Assembly (NCBI RefSeq): GCF_014635845.1
Contig: NZ_BMDP01000001.1
Span: forward strand, 372,001-436,000
Length of the DNA: 64,000 nucleotides
From: Oxalicibacterium solurbis
Lineage (GTDB): Bacteria > Pseudomonadota > Gammaproteobacteria > Burkholderiales > Burkholderiaceae_D
Direction: 5' to 3'
The notes beneath the pieces were generated by a model that searched no databases, had not been told where the DNA came from, and was given only the letters and a program-made list of their open reading frames with translations. The translations under genes were made by a program, and so were the position numbers. Shown here in pieces: positions 28,340 to 41,051 of the stretch; positions within the stretch are counted from its first letter, which is position 1; every line of letters begins with the position of its first letter.

Positions 28340-28930
28340 TCAAATCAGTGCAAAATCCTGCGCCTTTGCCGCCGAACCCGGTTTGACAGCACAGATTCGC
28401 TGCAGCATCGCCGGCCGCGGCTCGGCCACATAGCCGTCCTCGTAGGCGACGACACGCAGGCCATACTGGCGCGTCACGTCCAGCAGTTCACCGTTCGCCA
28501 GCAGGAAATCCGGATTCGACGGCTTGCCGAATTGTCCATTTCCTTGGGCAAAAGTTTCGTAGATCAGCACGCCGCCGTCCTGCAGGCTGGCTATCATCGA
28601 CTGCCACAACGGACGATGCAGATAATTTGTCACGACGATGCCGGCAAAACGGTTCGCCGCAAACGGCCACGATTGTGCGAGATCACCGGTTTCCAGATCG
28701 ACTTCCAGCGTGCGAATGCCGTCGCCGGCGGTCAGCGCCAGCATCTCGACCTTGCGATCGACCGCCAGCACCGAATGACCGGATGCCGCCAGCAGCCGGC
28801 TGTGCCGGCCACCACCGCAAGCCAGGTCCAGCGTTTCGCCTTCGGGAATCAGTGAAACAAAACGCGCCACCCACGGCGAAGGTTTACCGGTCGCCTCGTG
28901 CAAATCAGGTTTCTTGCCTGGATCGCTCAT
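28340..28930 (-). CDS. Class I SAM-dependent methyltransferase
   Basis: A 196-residue Rossmann-type methyltransferase with motif [16 protein letters not shown] near residue 36 and the acidic motif [12 protein letters not shown]. Substrate cannot be told; the sequence resembles TehB/UbiE-like small methyltransferases. The start overlaps the trpS stop by one base (TGATG), which indicates coupling to trpS in an operon that continues towards dapA. Confidence 0.82.
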   Translation of the reverse strand: MSDPGKKPDLHEATGKPSPWVARFVSLIPEGETLDLACGGGRHSRLLAASGHSVLAVDRKVEMLALTAGDGIRTLEVDLETGDLAQSWPFAANRFAGIVVTNYLHRPLWQSMIASLQDGGVLIYETFAQGNGQFGKPSNPDFLLANGELLDVTRQYGLRVVAYEDGYVAEPRPAMLQRICAVKPGSAAKAQDFALI

Positions 28931-30132
28931 CAGCGGTAAGTCAAGCCCATTGCATCGCGCACTTCACGCATCGTTTCCTGCGCCAGCGCACGCGCCTTGT
29001 CGCGGCCATCGGCAACGATGGCACGCACCAGCAACGGATCGTCGACGTATTTCTGTGCACGCTCGCGCATCGGCTCCTGCTCCTTCAGCACACTGTCGAT
29101 GACCGGCTGCTTGCATTCGATGCAGCCGATGCCGGCCGACTTGCAGCCCTTCACCACCCATTCCCTGGTCGCCTCATCCGAATAGACGAGATGGAATTGC
29201 CAGACCGGACATTTTTCCGGATCGCCCGGATCGGTGCGGCGCACACGCGCCGGATCGGTCGGCATCGTGCGGATTTTCTTCGTCAGCGTTTCCTTGTCTT
29301 CGCGCAGCGTGATCGAGTTGCCATAGCTCTTCGACATTTTCTGGCCGTCCAGCCCGGGCATGCGCGATGCTTCCGTCAACAGCACTTGCGGCTCGGTCAG
29401 AATCTGGCGGCGTGCGCCGCTGACGTTGCCGAGCAGGCGTTCGCGATCGATGGCGCTGATGCTTTGCGCACCGTCGAGCAAGGCTTTCACCTGCTCCAGC
29501 GCCGTGGCGTCGCCCTGCTCCTGATAGGCGGCGCGCAATTCGCCATACTGTTTCGCCTGTTGCTTGCTCAGCTTTTTCAGCGCGTCGGCGACCTTCTGCT
29601 CGAAACCTTTTTCCTTGCCGTAGATGGAATTGAAGCGGCGGGCGATCTCACGCATCATCTCGATGTGCGGAATCTGGTCGGCGCCGACCGGCACCTGCGT
29701 CGCACGATAGATCAGCACGTCGGCCGCCTGCAGCAGCGGATAACCGAGAAAACCGTATGTCGCCAGATCGCGGTCGGCCAGTTTTTCCTGCTGGTCCTTG
29801 TAGGTCGGCACACGCTCCAGCCAGCCCAGCGGCGTCACCATCGACAGCAGCAGATGCAGTTCGGCATGCTCGGGCACCTGCGACTGGATGAACAGGCTGG
29901 CCTTGGACGGATCGATGCCGGCCGCCAGCCAGTCGATCAACATTTCCCAGGTACTGGTTTCGATGATGCTCGGATCGTCGTAGTGCGTGGTCAGCGCGTG
30001 CCAGTCGGCCACGAAGAACAGGCACGGCTCCTCGGATTGCAGTCTGACCCAGTTCTTCAGCGCACCGTGATAGTGGCCGAGATGCATGGCGCCCGTCGGG
30101 CGCATGCCGGAAACAACGCGATCAGTAGACAT
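28930..30132 (-). CDS. trpS: Tryptophanyl-tRNA synthetase
   Basis: A 400-residue class Ic synthetase charging tRNA-Trp. The HIGH-like motif is in PTGAMHLGHYHGAL (residues 12-25) and the KMSKS motif in GQKMSKSYGNS. VGADQIPHIEMMREIA is the conserved tryptophan/adenylate-binding region. It is longer than the E. coli enzyme (334) because of an extended middle region, as in several betaproteobacterial forms. It lies 3 bases downstream of the M50 protease gene. Confidence 0.95.
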   Translation of the reverse strand: MSTDRVVSGMRPTGAMHLGHYHGALKNWVRLQSEEPCLFFVADWHALTTHYDDPSIIETSTWEMLIDWLAAGIDPSKASLFIQSQVPEHAELHLLLSMVTPLGWLERVPTYKDQQEKLADRDLATYGFLGYPLLQAADVLIYRATQVPVGADQIPHIEMMREIARRFNSIYGKEKGFEQKVADALKKLSKQQAKQYGELRAAYQEQGDATALEQVKALLDGAQSISAIDRERLLGNVSGARRQILTEPQVLLTEASRMPGLDGQKMSKSYGNSITLREDKETLTKKIRTMPTDPARVRRTDPGDPEKCPVWQFHLVYSDEATREWVVKGCKSAGIGCIECKQPVIDSVLKEQEPMRERAQKYVDDPLLVRAIVADGRDKARALAQETMREVRDAMGLTYR

Positions 30133-30135
30133 AAG

Positions 30136-30792
30136 TCAGTGAAGTAGAAAAGTCAGCGGAGAAACAAGCAGTTGCAGCACGATGCCGGCCAACGCCATCA
30201 CCGGCGTCATCCAGTAGTGCAGCACGTGCAGAAAGACCAGCGCCAGCACGATGAAGAAACCGTAGGGTTCGAGCTGCGCGAATTTGTACGCATAGCGATG
30301 CGGCAGCAGGCTGGTCATGATGCGGCCGCCGTCCAGCGGCGGAATCGGAAACAGATTGAAGGCGAAGATCACCAGATTGGTCAGCACGCCGGCTTGCGCC
30401 ATGCGCATGAGGAATTCCTCGTTCATGCCGAATGCACGCAACATGATGGCCAGCACCAGCCAACCGAACGCCATCGCCATATTGGCCATCGGGCCTGCCA
30501 GCGCAACGAACGCCATCTGCTTCTTCGGATTGCGCAGATTGCCGAAATTGACCGGCACCGGCTTCGCGTAACCGAACAGAAAGGGACTGCCCGCGAAATA
30601 CAACGCAATCGGAATCAGCAGCGTGCCGATCGGATCGATGTGCTTGATCGGATTCATGCTCATGCGCCCTTGCGCATAAGCAGTGGTGTCGCCGAAGTAC
30701 TTGGCAGCGTAGGCGTGCGCCGCTTCATGCAAGGTGATCGCAAAAACGATCGGCAATGCATAGACGGAAAAGGTTTGGATCAAGTCGTTCAT
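30136..30792 (-). CDS. Site-2 protease family (M50) membrane metalloprotease
   Basis: A 218-residue integral membrane protein with the zinc motif HEAAH (H22-E23-x-x-H26) in the first hydrophobic segment and the third ligand region NLFPIPPLDGGRIM near residue 150. About five to six membrane segments are visible and there is no PDZ domain, so it is the short S2P-like type rather than RseP. Its substrate is unknown. It is packed closely with trpS. Confidence 0.88.
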   Translation of the reverse strand: MNDLIQTFSVYALPIVFAITLHEAAHAYAAKYFGDTTAYAQGRMSMNPIKHIDPIGTLLIPIALYFAGSPFLFGYAKPVPVNFGNLRNPKKQMAFVALAGPMANMAMAFGWLVLAIMLRAFGMNEEFLMRMAQAGVLTNLVIFAFNLFPIPPLDGGRIMTSLLPHRYAYKFAQLEPYGFFIVLALVFLHVLHYWMTPVMALAGIVLQLLVSPLTFLLH

Positions 30793-30863
30793 CAGCGGAA
30801 TTCTATCAGAGGGAGACTACCTGCCCCGCACCACGGCGGACGAGAAAGTGCGAATGAAATCGC

Positions 30864-31487
30864 TCAAAGACCGAACAGCGACGCGTCGCCCCGCCCCTGG
30901 CGACGCAGAACCGGTTCCGCATCAGTCAGGTCGATGACGGTGGTCGGCTGCAAACTGCAGGCGCCGCCGTCGACGACCAGATCGATCTGCTTGGTGAGAC
31001 GATCGCGCACATCTTCCGGGTCGGTCAGCGGTTCATCGTCGTCCGGCAGGATCAGCGTCGTACCCAGCAACGGCTGCGCCAGCTCTTCCAGCAATGCATG
31101 CGCGATACGGTTTTCCGGCACGCGCAGGCCGATCGTCTTGCGTGACGGATGGCTGAGACGGCGCGGCACTTCCTTCGTCGCCTCGAGGATGAAGGTATAC
31201 GGCCCAGGCGTGGCGGCCTTCAGCATCCGGTATTGCTGGTTGTCCACCTTCGCATACTGGGCGATTTCGCTGAGGTCGCGGCACAGCAGCGTCAGATGGT
31301 GTTTTTCATCGACATTGCGGATGCGGCGCAGGCGCGTGACGGCATCCTTGTCGTCCAGATGGCAAACCAGTGCGTAACAGGAATCGGTCGGCAACGCGAC
31401 GATGCCGCCACCACGCACGATCTGCGCCGCCTGTGCGATCAGACGCGGTTGCGGGTTGTCCGGATGAATCTGAAAAAACTGGCTCAT
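30864..31487 (-). CDS. Sua5/YciO/YrdC-domain protein (YciO group)
   Basis: A 207-residue protein of the YrdC-like family. The YrdC/Sua5 members make threonylcarbamoyl-AMP for tRNA t6A37; the YciO subgroup, which this matches better by length and by the start MSQFFQIHPDNPQPRLI, has an uncertain main role. IVRGGGIVALPTDSCYALVC and YTFILEATKEVPRRL are the nucleotide-binding blocks. It lies between htpX and the M50 protease gene on the same strand. Confidence 0.87.
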   Translation of the reverse strand: MSQFFQIHPDNPQPRLIAQAAQIVRGGGIVALPTDSCYALVCHLDDKDAVTRLRRIRNVDEKHHLTLLCRDLSEIAQYAKVDNQQYRMLKAATPGPYTFILEATKEVPRRLSHPSRKTIGLRVPENRIAHALLEELAQPLLGTTLILPDDDEPLTDPEDVRDRLTKQIDLVVDGGACSLQPTTVIDLTDAEPVLRRQGRGDASLFGL

Positions 31488-31573
31488 GGCAATACGGCAA
31501 AAATATACGAGAGAAAAAGAAGGCGGCGGCGACCTGACGATCGCCGCCGCCCAATTACTTGTTCAAACAATAA

Positions 31574-32449
31574 TCAACGTGCGTTACGCAATGCCTCGAT
31601 ACGATCCTGGATCGGCGGATGGCTGGAAAACAGCGCCATGAAACCCGGACGATCGGTGATGCCGAACGATGCCAGATTCTCCGGCAACGGCGCCGGTGTG
31701 ACACCACCCAGACGTGCCAGCGCATTCATCATCGGCTGCGGCGAACCCATCAGCTTGGCCGCGCCTGCATCGGCACGAAATTCGCGATGGCGCGAGAACC
31801 AGGCGACGATGACGGAAGCCGCGATACCGAACACAATCTGGCAGACCAGCACCGTCACCATGTAGCCGATGCCGTGGCCACTATTATTGTTGTCGCGTGA
31901 AATCGCACGATCGACGAAATAACCGACCACGCGCGACAAGAACACGACGAAAGTATTCACCACACCCTGCACCAACGTCATCGTCACCATATCGCCGTTG
32001 GCAACGTGCGCGACCTCGTGCGCCAGCACGGCCTCGACTTCTTCGCGATTCATGCTCTGCAGCAGGCCGGTAGATACGGCGACCAGCGCGGAATTCTTGA
32101 ACGCGCCAGTGGCAAACGCGTTCGGCTCGCCTTCGTAGACAGCCACTTCCGGCATGGCGATGCCGGCGCGATCAGCCAGCTTGCGCACCGTGTCGACCAG
32201 CCACAATTCCGTGCTGCTCGACGGTGCATCGATCACGCGCGCACCGGTCGACCACTTGGCCATCGGCTTGCTGATCAACAGTGAAATGATGGAACCGGTG
32301 AAACCGACCACCAGCGAGAACACCAGCAGCATCGGCAGGTTCAGGCCGGACTGCGTCATATAGCGGTCGACGCCAAGCAGCGACAACACGATAGACATCA
32401 CCGCGATGACTGCAATGTTCGTCGCGACGAACAGGAAAATCCGTTTCAT
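31574..32449 (-). CDS. htpX: Membrane-bound zinc protease HtpX
   Basis: A 291-residue M48 protease of inner-membrane quality control. The zinc motif is HEVAH (H144-E145-x-x-H148), with the third ligand in [14 protein letters not shown]. Two N-terminal membrane segments (about 5-25 and 38-60) and a second pair after residue 155 match the family. Length equals that of E. coli HtpX (293). In E. coli the gene answers to Cpx stress; no such site was identified here. Confidence 0.95.
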   Translation of the reverse strand: MKRIFLFVATNIAVIAVMSIVLSLLGVDRYMTQSGLNLPMLLVFSLVVGFTGSIISLLISKPMAKWSTGARVIDAPSSSTELWLVDTVRKLADRAGIAMPEVAVYEGEPNAFATGAFKNSALVAVSTGLLQSMNREEVEAVLAHEVAHVANGDMVTMTLVQGVVNTFVVFLSRVVGYFVDRAISRDNNNSGHGIGYMVTVLVCQIVFGIAASVIVAWFSRHREFRADAGAAKLMGSPQPMMNALARLGGVTPAPLPENLASFGITDRPGFMALFSSHPPIQDRIEALRNAR

Positions 32450-32558
32450 TCAAAAGCCTCCAGTAAGGGGGTCAAGGGCGATAGATAAATAGCGTTTATG
32501 CACAAAATTTCAAGAGCGCAAGATACCGGAATCCCGCGCCGTGTCAACGCTCGGGAAA

Positions 32559-33395
32559 TCAAATGCCCCAGTCATGCCAGACTGGCTGCACGCCGGACGG
32601 CAGCGCCGGCAAGGCACCGATGTCGACACGCGATTCGCCGGGGCCGTGGAAATCGGAACCGCGCGAGGCGAGAAAACCGTAAGCTTTCGCGACCTTCGCA
32701 TATTCGTCGTATTGATCCGGCGTATGGCTGCCGGTCGTCACTTCGATCGCGGTACCGCCCAGATCCTTGAACTCACTGAACAACGCACCGAATGCCGTAT
32801 CGCTGAACTTGTAGCGTCCCGGATGTGCGATCACCGCGATACCGCCAGCCGCACGTATCCATTCGACAGAATTCTGCAGCGTTGCCCAGCGATGTTCCAC
32901 ATAGCCGGGCTTGCCATCGCCCAGATATTGGGAAAACGCCTGCTGCAGATCGGTGCAGACGCCCGATTCGAGCAGGTAGCGGGCAAAGTGCGTGCGTGAA
33001 ATCAGATCGGGATTGCCGACGAATTTCAACGCGCCTTCGAATGCGCCCGGAATACCGACCGCTTCCAGTCGCGCCGCCATCTCGCGTGCACGGTATTCGC
33101 GCCCGCCGCGAATTGAGGCCAGGCCTTCGAGCAATGTCGGATTGGTTTCATCGATCTGCAGTCCAACGATATGCACCGTCTGTCCTGACCAGGTGATCGA
33201 AATCTCCACGCCGGGCACATAAGGCAGTTTCAGCGCCTGTGCCGCCGCACGCGCTTCCGCGATACCGCCTACTTCATCGTGGTCTGTCATCGCCCACACA
33301 TCGACGCCGTTGGTTTTGGCGCGCTCGGCAAGCGCGGTCGGCGTCAGTGTGCCGTCGGAAACATTGGAATGACTGTGAAGATCGAAATTGCGCAT
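32559..33395 (-). CDS. PHP-domain 5'-3' exoribonuclease (RNase AM/YciV-TrpH type)
   Basis: A 278-residue PHP-family phosphoesterase. Metal ligands are visible in DLHSHSNVSDGTL (residues 5-17), AMTDHDEVGG, VIAHPGRYKF and SRGSDFHGPGE. It matches E. coli YciV (RNase AM), which removes short 5' extensions from rRNA and degrades 3',5'-bisphosphonucleotides. ATG 33395 is chosen because the family starts just before the first HxH motif. It is separate from htpX by about 110 bases. Confidence 0.87.
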   Translation of the reverse strand: MRNFDLHSHSNVSDGTLTPTALAERAKTNGVDVWAMTDHDEVGGIAEARAAAQALKLPYVPGVEISITWSGQTVHIVGLQIDETNPTLLEGLASIRGGREYRAREMAARLEAVGIPGAFEGALKFVGNPDLISRTHFARYLLESGVCTDLQQAFSQYLGDGKPGYVEHRWATLQNSVEWIRAAGGIAVIAHPGRYKFSDTAFGALFSEFKDLGGTAIEVTTGSHTPDQYDEYAKVAKAYGFLASRGSDFHGPGESRVDIGALPALPSGVQPVWHDWGI

Positions 33396-33610
33396 ATCGG
33401 TTTGCCTGCTGCTGCGTGATGTTTGCGGTTGTCTGCCGCACATGAATCTGTCTGTGTCTTTATGGATTCGATTGTACGCGGGGCGGAATGTTCATGCCGT
33501 ACAGAAAATAAATTCGCCTACGCCGGTACCGAAACAATGCGGATGCAACCGCCCCCGCTATCGATGAAAGCAAAATGGCAAGATTCAGACCAGAAACCTC
33601 AAGCCAAAAC

Positions 33611-34483
33611 TCAAGCCAGAAACGCGTCGATGGCACGCGCCAGAATTTCCGGCTGATCATGCTGGACCATGTGCCCCGCGTCCGGCACTTTCAATATGGC
33701 GGCATTCGCCAGTTGTGCAATGCGTCGGTCCAGTTCGGTGCGTATCTGGTCCGGCGTGCCGAAACGCGGCAGCAATTCACTGCACTCCGCTTCCACCCAC
33801 AGCACCGGTGCCGTGATCGCGCGCCAGCAGGCCAGCACTTCCTCGATCCGATACAGCACCGGGTTCGTCAGCTTGTGCCGTGCATCGGCGCGCAGAACCC
33901 AGTTACCGCGCTCGTCCGGCGATGCCCAGTGCTCAGCCAGAAACATCGCACGCTCCTTCGTCAACCGCGGATTGTTTTTCTGCAAACGTGCGGCGACCGC
34001 TTCCTGCGATCGATATGGCCGCAGCAGCGGCACGCTGCACAATTCATCCAGCCAGGTCGCATAGCGCTGCGGCGCCTCTTCTGGAGTCATGGCCGGCCGG
34101 CCGAAGCCTTCCAGCAATATCAGTTTGGTAATGCGCCGCGGGCGTACGCCGGCGTAGATGCCGGCGACATTCGCACCCAGGCTGTGGCCGAGCAGATTGA
34201 CGGCTTGCGCCGGCGCATAGCGATCCAGAATCGCTTCCAGGTCGGCCAGATAATCGGGATGCCAGTAACCGGATTCGGCATAATCGGTCAGACCGAAACC
34301 GCGCCAGTCCGGTGCAATCACATGCCAGTCGCGCTGCAAGGCATCGACCAGAAACTGGAACGACGCCGATACATCCATCCAGCCATGCAGCATGAACAAT
34401 GCCGGCGCATCGTCATTGCCCCAATGCCTGATGTGATACTGCAAATTGCGAACCGGGATAAATTCTGAACGGGAAGGCTTCAT
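33611..34483 (-). CDS. Alpha/beta-hydrolase
   Basis: A 290-residue alpha/beta-fold hydrolase. The nucleophile serine is in LLGHSLGANVAGIYAG, the oxyanion region in FMLHGWMDVSASF and the catalytic histidine in PDAGHMVQHDQP near the C-terminus. The start at 34483 (MKPSRSEFIPVRN) is preferred over an upstream alternative. No signal peptide. The substrate is not apparent; short esters or epoxides are possible by family only. Confidence 0.83.
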   Translation of the reverse strand: MKPSRSEFIPVRNLQYHIRHWGNDDAPALFMLHGWMDVSASFQFLVDALQRDWHVIAPDWRGFGLTDYAESGYWHPDYLADLEAILDRYAPAQAVNLLGHSLGANVAGIYAGVRPRRITKLILLEGFGRPAMTPEEAPQRYATWLDELCSVPLLRPYRSQEAVAARLQKNNPRLTKERAMFLAEHWASPDERGNWVLRADARHKLTNPVLYRIEEVLACWRAITAPVLWVEAECSELLPRFGTPDQIRTELDRRIAQLANAAILKVPDAGHMVQHDQPEILARAIDAFLA

Positions 34484-34584
34484 GCGATGGGAAGTGAACA
34501 CTGCCGCGCAGTACATGGCGAAAACAGCAAGATTGCCATTTTACCTGTCATGCATGCATTCCCTGTGACGAGTGGATGTTGCGC

Positions 34585-34626
34585 AAAAAAGAACGCGCAT
34601 CGACGGCTTTCCTATCGATGCGCGTT
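34585..34626 (-). terminator. Intrinsic terminator of the small lipoprotein gene
   Basis: A perfect 12 bp stem (AACGCGCATCGA / TCGATGCGCGTT, 34592-34603 with 34615-34626) followed on the minus strand by TC and six T. It lies 14 bases after the small lipoprotein stop. Confidence 0.85.
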
Positions 34627-34639
34627 GCAGGCAGAAGAT

Positions 34640-34834
34640 TTATTTCTGGGCGTCTTCGGCAGATTTCTGGATGTTGTTTCCGACCTCTTCCATTTTCTTC
34701 CCTGCGTTCTCGGTCGCTTGATCGATTTTTTCGCCAGCGGTTTCGGCTGGCCCCTTCTTTTCGCAGGCAGCCAGACCGGCTACCAGAAAAGTGACGGCAA
34801 ATAGCGAAACAAACATTTTTTTCATGGATTGCAT
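34640..34834 (-). CDS. Small entericidin-like lipoprotein
   Basis: A 64-residue protein with a lipoprotein signal peptide (MKKMFVSLFAVTFLVAGLAAC as pieces; lipidated C24 in GLAACEKK) and a charged helical mature part with TAGEKIDQATENAGKK and EVGNNIQKSAEDAQK. This resembles the small entericidin/CsbD-like stress lipoproteins, but the similarity is in pattern only. A start three codons downstream (34825) is also possible. It is a single-gene unit closed by a strong terminator. Confidence 0.75.
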   Translation of the reverse strand: MQSMKKMFVSLFAVTFLVAGLAACEKKGPAETAGEKIDQATENAGKKMEEVGNNIQKSAEDAQK

Positions 34835-34986
34835 GATGAGGCCCCTTTTCAAGTTATACGAACTGATGCAGACGGTGACATGCAAACTTGCATCAGTTCA
34901 GCTTCTGACTGTGAAATTTTTGACAAGTTCTTGCAGCCGGGTAACAGGATGTAACCGCAGGATGTAACCGGCGCAATAACTAGGGT

Positions 34987-35850
34987 TCATTGATCGCGAT
35001 CGGCTGCCGCTAACGCCCCGGCAGACAATGCATGCAACTCTGCATCGCTGAATCCGGCGTCACGTCGTGCCGGCAGATTGAACGGGCCACGCAGAACCGG
35101 CGCCTTGTATTGCTGCGCCAGCTGAGGATATAGGGCCACCGGATCGAGATCGCGCTGCGCGCACAGCATGTTGTACCAGCGGTTGCCGATGGCGACGTGG
35201 CCGATCTCGTCGCGCAGGATGATGTCGAGGATGGCTGCCGCCGCATGGTCGCCAGCCTGCGCCAGCTTGGCGCGCATCGGCGGCGACGCATCCAGCCCGC
35301 GCGCTTCCAGCGTACGCGGCACCAGTGCCATGCGTGCCAGCACATCTTCAGAAGTTTTTTCGGCCATTTCCCACAGGCTGTTGTGCGCGGGGAAATCGCC
35401 GTAGCGCCAGCCCAGCTTTTGCAGATGATCGGACAGCAGGGAAAAATGCAGCGCTTCCTCGCCCGCCACCTTCAGCCAGTCGGCATAGTAGTCGTCCGGC
35501 ATGCCGGCGAAACGCCAGATCGCATCGAGTGCCAGATTGATCGCATTGAATTCGATATGCGCGAGCGCATGAATGGTCGCTGCCCGGCCCTCTTCCGTGT
35601 GCATCGAGCGTTGTTTCACGAACTTCGGCGAGATCAATTCGGGCTTTTCAGGACGACCCGGAATCGGCAGTGACGGCTGCAGCATCGCCTGAGAATCCAG
35701 TGCCAGCCGACCTTGCTGCCAGGTTGCGGCAAGCGCAATCGTATTGCGCGCCTTGCTCGCAGGATCGACTTCTTCCGTCAGACGCAACGCGGCCAGACGC
35801 AACTCGGCGGCGCTTTCATTGGATGCAAAAGAAGAAACCGAAGAACGCAT
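34987..35850 (-). CDS. DUF455 ferritin-like domain protein
   Basis: A 287-residue helical protein of the DUF455 family, which has a ferritin-like four-helix bundle. Glu/His ligand patterns for a di-iron centre are visible in HALAHIEFNAINLALD (near residue 100), VAGEEALHFSLLSDHL (near 128) and LRDEIGHVAIGNRW (near 215). MiaE-type hydroxylases share this fold, but the reaction of this family is unknown. It is divergent from the carbonic anhydrase gene. Confidence 0.85.
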   Translation of the reverse strand: MRSSVSSFASNESAAELRLAALRLTEEVDPASKARNTIALAATWQQGRLALDSQAMLQPSLPIPGRPEKPELISPKFVKQRSMHTEEGRAATIHALAHIEFNAINLALDAIWRFAGMPDDYYADWLKVAGEEALHFSLLSDHLQKLGWRYGDFPAHNSLWEMAEKTSEDVLARMALVPRTLEARGLDASPPMRAKLAQAGDHAAAAILDIILRDEIGHVAIGNRWYNMLCAQRDLDPVALYPQLAQQYKAPVLRGPFNLPARRDAGFSDAELHALSAGALAAADRDQ

Positions 35851-36028
35851 CTGGGAGAGTGGGTGCAGGTGACGTAAAATAACGCCTTTGTCTTGCTGTA
35901 AGCGCCGTTGTTTCGGCCAGTGCGCGGGCCAGTGCGGAAACCTCTTTCCGTTTCATGAATCGCCCCCATCTTTCCGGATGGAAGACTGGCATGACCGGCA
36001 CACGGCAACCGCTCATTGTACTGAAATC

Positions 36029-36553
36029 ATGCCCATCTACCAATTAGGCGAGCACGCTCCCGAAATCGCCTCGTCCGCCTATCTGACCGAATCCGCCACC
36101 GTCGTCGGCCGCGTGAAGATCGGCGAAGATTCCAGCCTGTGGTTCCAGGTAACCGTTCGCGGCGATAACGAAGACATCACGATCGGACGCAACTGCAATC
36201 TGCAGGAAGGTGCTGTGCTGCACGCCGATCCCGGCTTTCCGTTGACGATGGCCGACCACGTCAGCATCGGTCATCAGGCGATGATCCACGGCTGCACGAT
36301 CGGCGAAGGCTCACTGATCGGCATCCAGGCCATCGTGCTGAACGGCGCGAAGATCGGCAGGAACTGCCTGGTCGGCGCCGGCGCGCTGGTTACCGAAGGC
36401 AAGGAATTTCCGGACAACTCGCTGATCGTCGGTGCGCCTGCACGCGTCGTGCGCACGCTGACCGACGACGACATCGCCAGACTGCGCCGCATCGCGGACG
36501 GCTATTCCGAACGCGCGCGCCAGTTCCGACAATCATTGAAAAGAATAGGTTGA
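36029..36553 (+). CDS. Gamma-carbonic anhydrase family protein
   Basis: A 174-residue left-handed beta-helix protein with hexapeptide repeats (SSLWFQVTVRGD, CNLQEGAVLHADPG, VSIGHQAMIHGCTIG). The zinc histidines lie in LHADPG and GHQAMIHG. Homologues such as YrdA/CaiE are called gamma-carbonic anhydrases but many have no proven activity. ATG 36029 gives the family length. It precedes hslO by two bases and is probably co-transcribed with it. Confidence 0.9.
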   Translation: MPIYQLGEHAPEIASSAYLTESATVVGRVKIGEDSSLWFQVTVRGDNEDITIGRNCNLQEGAVLHADPGFPLTMADHVSIGHQAMIHGCTIGEGSLIGIQAIVLNGAKIGRNCLVGAGALVTEGKEFPDNSLIVGAPARVVRTLTDDDIARLRRIADGYSERARQFRQSLKRIG

Positions 36554-36555
36554 AC

Positions 36556-37476
36556 ATGACCGATACCTTGCAGAAGTTCCTGTTCGAAAACGCCTCGGTA
36601 CGCGGCGAACTGGTGGACGTCTCCGAAACATGGCGCCACGTACTGGCGCGCCGCGACTATCCGAAGGCCGTCAAGATGGTGCTGGGCGACATGCTTGCCG
36701 CCGCCGCACTGCTGTCGGCCAACCTGAAATTCAACGGTGTCATCGTCATGCAGATTCATGGTGATGGCCCGCTGCGCCTGCTGGTGGTCGAATGCGATTC
36801 CGAGCTGAACATGCGCGCCACCGCCAAGCTGGCGGAGAACGCCGTGATTCCCGACGCCGCCACATTGGAGCAACTGGTCAACGCAAATGGCGAAGGCCGC
36901 TTCGTCATCACGCTGGATCCGAAAGAAAAACTGCCCGGCCAGCAGGCGTACCAGGGCATCGTGCCGCTGGATGGCGAATCGGTGGCAGTCGTCATCGAAA
37001 ACTACATGTTGCGTTCGGAACAGCTCGATACCAAGCTGTGGCTCGCCGCCGATGACAACGTCGCACGCGGCCTGTTGCTGCAGAAGCTGCCGCGCGAAGG
37101 CGGCATCGGCGCACCGGGCGACGACCTCTCCACCTGGGAGCGGACGGTGATGCTGGCTTCCACGCTGCGCCGTGAGGAATTGCTGACTACCGACGTCGAA
37201 ACGTTGATGCGTCGCCTGTTCTGGGAGGAGACGATCCGCGTTTTCGATCCGCGCCATCCACAGTTTCTGTGTTCGTGCACGCGCGAGAAGGTCGGCACCA
37301 TGCTGAAAATGCTGGGACAGGAAGAAATCGATGCCGCCCTGCAGGATCTCGGCAAACTCGAAGTCGATTGCGACTTCTGTGGCCAGCATTACGAATTCGA
37401 TAGTGTCGACTGTGCGCAATTATTCGTAGGCGGCTCGCCCGAACCGCTGGCAGCCGCGAATCCGGTCAAGCATTGA
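36556..37476 (+). CDS. hslO: Redox-regulated chaperone Hsp33
   Basis: A 306-residue Hsp33, a holdase switched on by oxidation. The four zinc-binding cysteines are at the C-terminus as CxC (FLCSCTREK) and CxxC (VDCDFCGQHY). The ATG at 36556 is preferred over a TTG two codons upstream that would overlap the carbonic anhydrase stop. Length is slightly above E. coli Hsp33 (292). A terminator follows. Confidence 0.94.
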   Translation: MTDTLQKFLFENASVRGELVDVSETWRHVLARRDYPKAVKMVLGDMLAAAALLSANLKFNGVIVMQIHGDGPLRLLVVECDSELNMRATAKLAENAVIPDAATLEQLVNANGEGRFVITLDPKEKLPGQQAYQGIVPLDGESVAVVIENYMLRSEQLDTKLWLAADDNVARGLLLQKLPREGGIGAPGDDLSTWERTVMLASTLRREELLTTDVETLMRRLFWEETIRVFDPRHPQFLCSCTREKVGTMLKMLGQEEIDAALQDLGKLEVDCDFCGQHYEFDSVDCAQLFVGGSPEPLAAANPVKH

Positions 37477-37497
37477 GAAGCCGCCGGTGACTGCAAT

Positions 37498-37525
37498 AAA
37501 AAACGCGCCTGACGGCGCGTTTTTT
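37498..37525. terminator. Bidirectional terminator between hslO and ftsB
   Basis: AAAAAACGCGCC, loop TGAC, GGCGCGTTTTTT: a 6 bp GC stem flanked by A and T tracts, placed between two convergent genes. Confidence 0.88.
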
Positions 37526-37859
37526 ATTGCCCCTGAGCTTGCGCCGGCTTTTCCTCCGGCGGGCTGGCAACGAATGGCATCTTCTGGTTAGGATCGATGA
37601 CCTGAACGAACACCTCGTTTTCCTTGACCATGCCCAGTTCGTAGCGCGCCCGCTCTTCCACCGCGCCGGTTCCCTGCTTCAGATCCTGCACTTCGGAATT
37701 CAGCTTCGCATTGCGCGCCTTCAGTTCATCGTTCTTCTTCTGTGCAGCAACGACCTGCTGGTCTAAATCCCAGACACGCAACCAGCCCCCCTTACCCAGC
37801 CACAACGGGAACTGGATGAGAACGACCAGGGCTGCGAGACAGATGATGATGAGGCGCAT
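37524..37859 (-). CDS. ftsB: Cell division protein FtsB
   Basis: A 111-residue bitopic membrane protein with one N-terminal membrane segment (residues 2-20) followed by a coiled coil ([20 protein letters not shown]) and the conserved block [19 protein letters not shown]. FtsB joins FtsL and FtsQ in the divisome. The Pro/Gln-rich tail ends in QAQGQ. It lies 51 bases downstream of eno, the conserved proteobacterial position. Confidence 0.9.
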   Translation of the reverse strand: MRLIIICLAALVVLIQFPLWLGKGGWLRVWDLDQQVVAAQKKNDELKARNAKLNSEVQDLKQGTGAVEERARYELGMVKENEVFVQVIDPNQKMPFVASPPEEKPAQAQGQ

Positions 37860-37910
37860 GGGACGCTGCCGATACAAAACCGGCCATGCATTGCATGGCC
37901 GGCATCACGA

Positions 37911-39203
<1,293 letters not shown>

Positions 39204-39283
39204 CTAGCAAATTCTTGTTCGTAACGTTCCGTTTGGTTCCGCTTCATGCACATGTGAATGCACGCACATGCGCGGACTTTTCC

Positions 39284-40972
<1,689 letters not shown>

Positions 40973-41051
40973 TCAAATTATACCGCAAGGCACACGCTTC
41001 TTGAACGCCGGGCGCGATTAAAAATAGCGTGTTCGCCTCTATCCTCCCGGA